NCBI RefSeq assembly: GCF_000373565.1
Contig: NZ_KB891850.1
Coordinates: 186,001 to 250,000, forward strand
Direction: 5' to 3'
From: Streptomyces sp. HmicA12
GTDB taxonomy: Bacteria > Actinomycetota > Actinomycetes > Streptomycetales > Streptomycetaceae
Length of the DNA: 64,000 bases
A model generated the notes under the pieces. The model saw nothing but the letters and a program-made list of their open reading frames with translations, made no database searches and was not told where the DNA came from. Positions 58,935 through 64,000 of the stretch are shown here, in pieces (positions within the stretch are counted from its first letter, which is position 1; each line of letters begins with the position of its first letter). A program made the position numbers and the translations under genes.

Positions 58935-59996
58935 ATGCCGTACGAAGACGGGAATGCCGTTGCTCCGCCACCGGGCGGAATACCCGAACTCCGGGGAATT
59001 CTCGCCGCGGTGGGAAAGACCCCGCTCATCGCACTGGAACGGCTGCGGCCGGATCTGCCGGTGAAGCTGTACGCCAAGACCGAGAGGTTCAACCCCGGCG
59101 GCAGCGTGAAGGACCGCTCGGCGCTCGGTATGGTGCGCGGCGCGATCCGCCAGGGCCGGCTGGTCCCCGGTCGCTCCACGGTGATCGAGTCCAGCTCCGG
59201 CAATCTCGCCATCGGACTGGCCCAGATCTGCGCCTACTTCGACCTGCGCCTGGTGTGCGTGGTCGATGCCAGGACCACCCAGCAGAACATCTCGATCCTC
59301 AGGGCCTACGGCGCCGAGGTCGAGGTCGTCACGGACCCGGACCCGGCCACCGGCGAGCTGCTGCCCATGCGGCTGCGCCGGGTGGCCGAACTCCTGGCCG
59401 AGACCCCCGACGCGTACTGGCCCGACCAGTACGCCAACCCGCTCAACCGCCAGGCGCACCTGACGACGATGCGGGAGATCTCCGAGGCCCTGGACGGCCG
59501 GGTCGACCACCTGATCCTGGCGGCCGGCACCGGCGGAACCCTCGGCGGCTGCGCCGAGTTCATCCGCCAGTCCGGCATGGACACCACCGTGCACGCGGTC
59601 GACGCCGTGGGCAGCGTGCTGTTCGGCAAGGGCAGGAGCTGCAAACGGCTCGTGCCGGGCCACGGCGCCTCGGTGGTGCCGCGACTCCTGCGGCCCGCGG
59701 ACGCCGACCACGTCGTCCACGTCACCGACCTGGACTGCGTGCTCGGCTGCCGGCGGCTCGTGCGCCGCGAGGCGATCCTCGCCGGCGGTTCCTCCGGCGC
59801 CGTGGTCTCGGCGCTCGACCGCGTCGCCGAGCGGCTGGAGCCGGGGTCCAACGTCGTGCTGATCCTGCCCGACGGCGGCGACCGCTACCTCGACACGATC
59901 TACGACGACGCCTGGGTGCGCCGCCACTTCGGTGACGTAGCACTGCCTCAACTCGCAGTGAGTACAGGTGAGTTGGTCGATATAGGGCGCGGATAG
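58935..59996 (+). CDS. sbnA: 2,3-Diaminopropionate biosynthesis protein SbnA (cysteine-synthase fold)
   Basis: This 353-aa PLP enzyme of the cysteine-synthase fold joins O-phosphoserine and glutamate to give ACEGA, the substrate of SbnB. The PLP Lys59 lies in FNPGGSVKDRSAL, the substrate loop is ESSSGNLAIGLAQICAYF, and the phosphate loop is AAGTGGTLGGCAEFI. Cofactor contacts continue at GGSSGAVVSALDRV. The start is ATG 58935. It is the first gene of the plus-strand run leading into ACP and ketosynthase genes. Together with sbnB (50216) it completes a Dap route. Confidence 0.9.
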   Translation: MPYEDGNAVAPPPGGIPELRGILAAVGKTPLIALERLRPDLPVKLYAKTERFNPGGSVKDRSALGMVRGAIRQGRLVPGRSTVIESSSGNLAIGLAQICAYFDLRLVCVVDARTTQQNISILRAYGAEVEVVTDPDPATGELLPMRLRRVAELLAETPDAYWPDQYANPLNRQAHLTTMREISEALDGRVDHLILAAGTGGTLGGCAEFIRQSGMDTTVHAVDAVGSVLFGKGRSCKRLVPGHGASVVPRLLRPADADHVVHVTDLDCVLGCRRLVRREAILAGGSSGAVVSALDRVAERLEPGSNVVLILPDGGDRYLDTIYDDAWVRRHFGDVALPQLAVSTGELVDIGRG

Positions 59997-60063
59997 CGGC
60001 CCGTTTCACCATGGCGTGACAGCACGAGAGACCACCCCGCGAACCCATCGATGGAGGCACTCC

Positions 60064-60327
60064 ATGACCACCACCGTCCCCACCCTTGACGACAGCCAGA
60101 AGGCCGAGATCCGGGACATCGTCTGCGACATCCTGGAGCTGGAGCTCGACGAGGTCTCCGAGACCAGCCGGTTCAAGGAGGAGCACGACGCCGACTCGCT
60201 GCGCACCATAGAGATCCTCGCCTCCCTGGAGCGCACCTTCGGCATCTCCCTGAAGCAGTCCGAGCTCAGCCGTATGGTCAATCTCGTCGGCGTCTACGCC
60301 GTGGTCGCCGAGGCCAAGGCCCAGTGA
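60064..60327 (+). CDS. Acyl carrier protein
   Basis: This 87-aa ACP has the phosphopantetheine attachment site Ser45 in EHDADSLRTIEIL. The D-S-L motif, the acidic helix 2 and the length are typical. GGAGG stands 7 bases before ATG 60064. It overlaps the KS start by GTGA. It carries the growing acyl chain for the adjacent KS/CLF pair. Confidence 0.95.
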   Translation: MTTTVPTLDDSQKAEIRDIVCDILELELDEVSETSRFKEEHDADSLRTIEILASLERTFGISLKQSELSRMVNLVGVYAVVAEAKAQ

Positions 60328-61562
60328 CCGGCCGGCAGCCGTCCGCCCGGCACCGGGTGGTGGTCACCGGGCTCGGCGTGGTGACCAGCATCGGCACCGG
60401 GGTCGACGCCTTCGCCGCCGGACTCAAGGCGGGCAGCAGCGGCGCCAAGCCGATCGAGGCCTTCGACACCACGGGGTTCGAGCACTCCAACGCCTGCGAG
60501 ATCACCGACTTCGTGCCCGCGCGGTGGATCACCGAGCAGGACCCCGAGGACCTGGGCAGGGCCGCGCAGTTCGCGGTCGCCGCCAGCCGGATGGCCGTCG
60601 CGGACGCGGGGCTCACCGAGGAGCACGTACGAGCGGTCCGTTCGCTGGTCTCCGTCGGCACCACCGACGGGGAGTCCCGCGACCTGGACCACCTCACCGC
60701 GCTCCAGGTCGCCGAGGGCGACGACGCCCTCGACCCGGTGGTCGCCCGCCGGGTGTGGCCCGGACGGCTCTCGGCCGGCATCGTGCGCGAACTCGCCCTG
60801 GAGGACGTGGAGACGGTCACCGTCCCCACCGCCTGCGCGGCCGGGAACTACGCGGTCGGCTACGCCTACGACGCGATCAGCTCCGGCGACGTGGCGATGG
60901 CGCTGTGCGGGGGAGCGGACGCCCTGTGCCGCAAGACCTTCACCGGCTTCTACCGCCTCGGCACCATCGCCCCCGACGTGTGCCGGCCCTTCGACGCCGA
61001 ACGGCAGGGCATCCTCACCGGCGAGGGCGCGGGCATCCTGCTCCTGGAGTCCCTGGAGTCGGCGCTCGCCCGCGGCGCCCGCATCTACGCCGAGGTGCTC
61101 GGCTACGGACTGTCCTGCGACGCCAGCCACCCGGTCGCCCCCGACCGGGACTCGATCGCCCGCTGCATCACCGCCGCGCACCGCAACGCCGGGATCACGC
61201 CCTCGGACGTGGACTTCATCTCGGCGCACGGCACCGGCACCCGGGCCAACGACGTGACCGAGGTCGGCGCCATCCGGCAGGTGTTCGGCGACGAACTGCC
61301 GCGCACCGTCTCCATCAAGTCGATGATCGGCCACACCATGGGCGCCGCCAGCGCCCTGGCCTCGGCGGCCTGCGCCCTGGCCCTGAAGGACGGCTTCATC
61401 CCGCCGACCATCAACCACCGCTCCACCGACCCCGAGTGCGCGGTGGACTGCGTACCCAACGAGGCGGTCGCGGCGGACCTGAAGGTCGTCCAGAACAACG
61501 GGCTCGCCTTCGGCGGGAACAACGCGGTCCTGGTCCTCGGCCAGTGGGAACAGGCGGCCTAG
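60324..61562 (+). CDS. Beta-ketoacyl synthase (KS-alpha)
   Basis: This 412-aa FabF-type ketosynthase has a complete catalytic triad: Cys171 in VPTACAAGNYA, His302 in SAHGTGTRAND and His337 in IGHTMGAAS. It condenses malonyl-ACP with the growing chain. Followed by a CLF-like partner, a KR and a DsbA-fold isomerase, it fits a reducing type II PKS of the kind that builds polyene or cinnamoyl acyl groups, rather than the aromatic minimal PKS. It is coupled to the ACP gene (GTGA). Confidence 0.93.
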   Translation: MTGRQPSARHRVVVTGLGVVTSIGTGVDAFAAGLKAGSSGAKPIEAFDTTGFEHSNACEITDFVPARWITEQDPEDLGRAAQFAVAASRMAVADAGLTEEHVRAVRSLVSVGTTDGESRDLDHLTALQVAEGDDALDPVVARRVWPGRLSAGIVRELALEDVETVTVPTACAAGNYAVGYAYDAISSGDVAMALCGGADALCRKTFTGFYRLGTIAPDVCRPFDAERQGILTGEGAGILLLESLESALARGARIYAEVLGYGLSCDASHPVAPDRDSIARCITAAHRNAGITPSDVDFISAHGTGTRANDVTEVGAIRQVFGDELPRTVSIKSMIGHTMGAASALASAACALALKDGFIPPTINHRSTDPECAVDCVPNEAVAADLKVVQNNGLAFGGNNAVLVLGQWEQAA

Positions 61563-61564
61563 CC

Positions 61565-61690
61565 ATGGGATCCCATGTCGAAGGCTCCGTGCCGTGGGCG
61601 GTCGTGACCGGCTGGGCCGCGCTCCTCATGGCGTACGGCGTCCCGGTACCGCCCCCGCAGGACAACCCCCAGCAGAACGAGAGGAGTTGA
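61565..61690 (+). CDS. Possible 41-aa hydrophobic protein
   Basis: ATG 61565 opens 41 codons (VEGSVPWAVVTGWAALLMAY, then a Pro/Gln/Asn-rich tail) that fill the 133-base gap between KS and CLF almost exactly; its stop lies 5 bases before the CLF start. One membrane segment is possible. The ribosome site (GGCGG) is weak and no family is known, so it may be chance. Confidence 0.35.
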   Translation: MGSHVEGSVPWAVVTGWAALLMAYGVPVPPPQDNPQQNERS

Positions 61691-61695
61691 ACACC

Positions 61696-62799
61696 ATGGC
61701 ATCCCACGCGGACACACCCGCGCCGCGGCCGGTCATCTCCGGCTGGGCCGTCGCCTCGCCCTACGGCCTGGGCCGCGACGACTTCGTCGCGGGGCTCATC
61801 GACGGCCGGCGGGCGGTCGAGCCGCTCGACACCGCGGTGTGGCCGGTGCCGTACGAGGCCGCCGGACTGATCCCCGGCTTCGACATCAGGGCCGTCCTCG
61901 GCCGCAAGGGCACCCGCTCGCTCGACCGGGTCGCGGGCATCGCCGCCGCCACGGTCGGCATGCTCCTCGAGGAACTGGAGCAGTACGGGAGTTCGCTCGC
62001 CGCCCAGGCGGAGTCGACCGGTCTGGTGCTCGGCACCTCCGGCAGCGTCCAGTCGATCATGGACTTCACCCGGGACGCGCTCACCGGCGACAAGCCCTAC
62101 CTCGTCGACCCGGCGCGCTTCCCCAACACCGTCATGAACTTCCCCGCCGGGCAGAGCGCGATCCGGCACTCCCTCAAGGGCCCCAACGTCACGGTCTCCG
62201 GCGGCGCCGTCACCGCGCTGCTCGCCCTGCAGTACGCCTCCCGGCTGCTGCGCGGCGGTCACGCCCGCGCCCTGCTGGCCGGCGCGGTCGAGGAGTTCTC
62301 GGTGCAGCGCGCCCGCCTGGAGCACGCCGCCGACCACGGGGGCACCGAGCCGCAGCCGCTCGGCGAGGGCGGCGCGTTCTTCCTCCTGGAGGACGCCGAC
62401 ACCGCCCGCGAGGCCGGCCGCCCGGTGCTCGCCCGCGTCCTCGGCTCCCGCTTCCGCGCCTTCCGGGACACCGGCCGCGCGGGCCCCGCCCTGGAGCGCT
62501 GCGTCGCCGACGTGCTCGCCGACGCGGGCGCCGCCCCCGGCGACGTGGAGCTCCTCGCGCCCGGCACCCCGCCGGGACTCCTCGGCAAGCAGGAGGAGTC
62601 GGCCCTCGACGGGCTCACCGGCAACCGCCTCCCGGTCCGCTCGCTGATCGGTGACGCGGGCGCCGCGGCGGCCGCCTTCCAACTCGCCGGCGTCCTCGCC
62701 GAGGCGCGCACCGACCCGCGGATGGTCGACCGGCTCGCCCTGGTCACCGCCGTCGACCGGGACGGCACGACGGGCGCCCTGCTGCTCCGCCTGAGCTGA
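61696..62799 (+). CDS. Chain-length-factor-like ketosynthase (KS-beta)
   Basis: This 367-aa ketosynthase homologue lacks the catalytic residues. The nucleophile region reads NVTVSGGAVTALLAL, with Gly where Cys stands in KS-alpha, and no HGTGT or GHTMG motif is present (LAPGTPPGLLG and IGDAGAAAAAF occupy those places). It should be the heterodimer partner that sets chain length. It also lacks the Gln that replaces Cys in aromatic-PKS chain length factors. AGAGGAG precedes ATG 61696. Confidence 0.87.
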   Translation: MASHADTPAPRPVISGWAVASPYGLGRDDFVAGLIDGRRAVEPLDTAVWPVPYEAAGLIPGFDIRAVLGRKGTRSLDRVAGIAAATVGMLLEELEQYGSSLAAQAESTGLVLGTSGSVQSIMDFTRDALTGDKPYLVDPARFPNTVMNFPAGQSAIRHSLKGPNVTVSGGAVTALLALQYASRLLRGGHARALLAGAVEEFSVQRARLEHAADHGGTEPQPLGEGGAFFLLEDADTAREAGRPVLARVLGSRFRAFRDTGRAGPALERCVADVLADAGAAPGDVELLAPGTPPGLLGKQEESALDGLTGNRLPVRSLIGDAGAAAAAFQLAGVLAEARTDPRMVDRLALVTAVDRDGTTGALLLRLS

Positions 62800-62856
62800 C
62801 CCCCGACAGCCGAACCCCCTCGCCGAACCGAACCCACCATCAGAGAGGCAAGTCCC

Positions 62857-63600
62857 ATGTCCGACACACCGAGGCCGGTCGCCCTGGTCACCGGCGGATC
62901 GCGCGGTATCGGGCGTGCCGTCGTGGAGACCCTCGCCCGCGACGGCCACGACGTCGCGCTGTGCTACCAGTCGCAGGGCGAGGCGGCCGAGATCGCCGCC
63001 AAGTCCGCGGCCGCGCACGGCGCCCGCACCCTGGCCCGCCGCGTCGACGTCACCGACCGGGCCGCCGTCACCGCCTTCGTCGCGGAGACCGAGGACACGC
63101 TCGGCCCGGTGGACGTCCTGGTCACCGCGGCCGGGATCGTCCGGGACAGCCATCTCGCGATGATGCCGGAGGAGGACTGGGACGCGGTCCTGCGCACCAA
63201 CCTCGACGGCACCTTCAACTTCGTCAGGACGCTGGCCTTCAGCATGATGAAGCGCCGCCGCGGCACCGTGATCACCCTCTCCTCGGTCGCCGCCGAGGGC
63301 CACGCGACGCAGACCAACTACTCCGCCTCCAAGGCCGGGATCATCGGCTTCACCAAGGCCTTCGCCAAGGAGGCGGGCCGCTCCGGCATCCGCGCCAACG
63401 CGGTCGCCCCCGGCTTCATCAGCACCGACATGACCTCGGGCCTGTCCGACAAGCACGCCAAGGAGATGACGCGGCGGATCCCGCTGGGCCGCTTCGGCGA
63501 GCCGCGGGAGGTCGCCGAGCTGGTCTCCTTCCTGGCCGGCGAGCAGGCCTCGTACATCACGGGACAGACCTTCGCCGTCGACGGCGGCCTGGTCGTCTGA
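62857..63600 (+). CDS. Ketoreductase (FabG-like SDR)
   Basis: This 247-aa FabG-type SDR has the NADPH motif TGGSRGIGRAVV, the NAG-like TAAGIVRDS, and the catalytic Ser in TLSSVAAEGH with YSASK in TNYSASKAGI. The C-terminal FAVDGGLVV is standard. It reduces the beta-keto group on the ACP after each condensation. Its presence shows that the KS/CLF system is a reducing one. A dehydratase gene is not in the window. Confidence 0.93.
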   Translation: MSDTPRPVALVTGGSRGIGRAVVETLARDGHDVALCYQSQGEAAEIAAKSAAAHGARTLARRVDVTDRAAVTAFVAETEDTLGPVDVLVTAAGIVRDSHLAMMPEEDWDAVLRTNLDGTFNFVRTLAFSMMKRRRGTVITLSSVAAEGHATQTNYSASKAGIIGFTKAFAKEAGRSGIRANAVAPGFISTDMTSGLSDKHAKEMTRRIPLGRFGEPREVAELVSFLAGEQASYITGQTFAVDGGLVV

Positions 63601-63670
63601 GCCGACCCACCCCCGGGACGAACCACCTCTGAGACGACCCACCACGCCTCCTCGGAAAGGGAGTTCAGCG

Positions 63671-64000
63671 ATGCCCCGCGCCGCTCGGCCGCCGCGCTTC
63701 TACTTCAGCCTGCGCAGCCCCTACAGCTTCTTCGCGCTGCACGACCTGCGCGCCCACCACCCCGACCTGCTCGACCGGCTCGACTGGCGCCCCTTCTGGG
63801 AGCCCGACGAGCGGAGCCAGAAGCAACTGGCCGAGGCCGGCGCCGAGTTCCCGTACACCCCGATGACCCGTGCCAAGCAGTTCTACATCCTGCGCGACGT
63901 ACGCCGGCTCGCCGCCGCCCGCGGCCTGGACCTGACCTGGCCGGTGGACGCCGACCCCTGGTGGGAGCCGGCCCACCTGACCTGGTTCGTCGCCGAGCGG
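63671..64000 (+). CDS. DsbA-fold isomerase (2-hydroxychromene-2-carboxylate isomerase type), 3' end outside window
   Basis: The frame is open to the window edge (110 codons). It begins RFYFSLRSPYSFFALHDLRA, the N-terminal signature of the HCCA-isomerase/kappa-GST branch of the DsbA fold. SPYS takes the place of the CxxC motif, and FPYTPMTRAKQFYILRDVRR and LTWPVDADPWW follow. AAAGGGAG lies upstream of ATG 63671. In a reducing type II PKS operon such a protein could isomerise a polyene double bond, as isomerases do in cinnamoyl-lipid clusters; this role is inferred. Confidence 0.8.
   Translation, partial: MPRAARPPRFYFSLRSPYSFFALHDLRAHHPDLLDRLDWRPFWEPDERSQKQLAEAGAEFPYTPMTRAKQFYILRDVRRLAAARGLDLTWPVDADPWWEPAHLTWFVAER

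Noticed and set aside
1..64000. tRNA, rRNA, CRISPR array, insertion sequence, prophage or att site
   Set aside because: None seen on reading both strands. The repeats present are short tandem or hairpin elements without transposase genes or flanking duplications.

Overview
The window is high-GC actinobacterial DNA, almost certainly a Streptomyces chromosome. The evidence is pervasive third-position G/C, many GTG starts, a conservon operon (cvnABCD), a Lon-to-Ku/LigD core neighbourhood, a SARP-type giant regulator and two biosynthetic regions. No tRNA, rRNA, CRISPR array, IS element or phage gene was seen.

Layout. (1) 1-8.5 kb: the 3' part of lon, a TrmB/LuxR-type regulator divergent from a secreted M4 metalloprotease, a secreted GH25 lysozyme, a MarR regulator and a PP2C-like phosphatase. 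(2) 8.8-14.5 kb: a complete conservon (NIT/HAMP kinase-like CvnA, roadblock CvnB, DUF742 CvnC, small GTPase CvnD) followed by a styrene-monooxygenase-like flavoprotein. (3) 14.6-25.5 kb: a compact NRPS-free and PKS-free biosynthetic operon under a LuxR-type regulator. It encodes a 45-aa peptide, a clavaminate-synthase-like protein that has lost its iron ligands, a luciferase-like flavin oxidoreductase, two ATP-grasp ligases, a glutamate-cysteine-ligase-like enzyme, a glutamine-dependent asparagine synthetase homologue, a PrpF-like protein and an MFS exporter. I do not recognise this combination, and it is my best candidate for an undescribed system. (4) 25.6-41.7 kb: cell-wall and housekeeping genes: NlpC/P60 hydrolase, AurF-like and ferritin-like diiron proteins with a TetR regulator, a SEDS/PBP2 pair, a lipoprotein with an orphan histidine kinase, a NERD protein, the LigD-polymerase/Ku end-joining pair and a membrane acyltransferase. 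(5) 41.9-46.7 kb: a MarR-controlled catabolic operon (SDR, amidohydrolase, acyl-CoA ligase, MaoC hydratase) and an AraC regulator. (6) 47.2-64 kb: the left part of a second biosynthetic cluster running off the right edge. It holds an AfsR-like SARP, SbnA/SbnB for L-2,3-diaminopropionate, duplicate trpE/trpG/trpD, a small secreted peptide, a RebH-like tryptophan halogenase with flavin reductase and antiporter, and a type II PKS-like set (ACP, KS, CLF, KR, DsbA-fold isomerase).

How the parts may work together (inference). Cluster 2 looks like precursor supply for an NRPS lipopeptide lying beyond 64 kb: chlorinated Trp, Dap and a polyene or cinnamoyl-type acyl chain built by a reducing type II PKS. 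No NRPS module is visible here. Cluster 1 looks like a small oligo-amide made by four ATP-dependent ligases of three folds, then oxidised and exported. Both clusters also carry a short hydrophobic or secreted peptide close to the pathway regulator.
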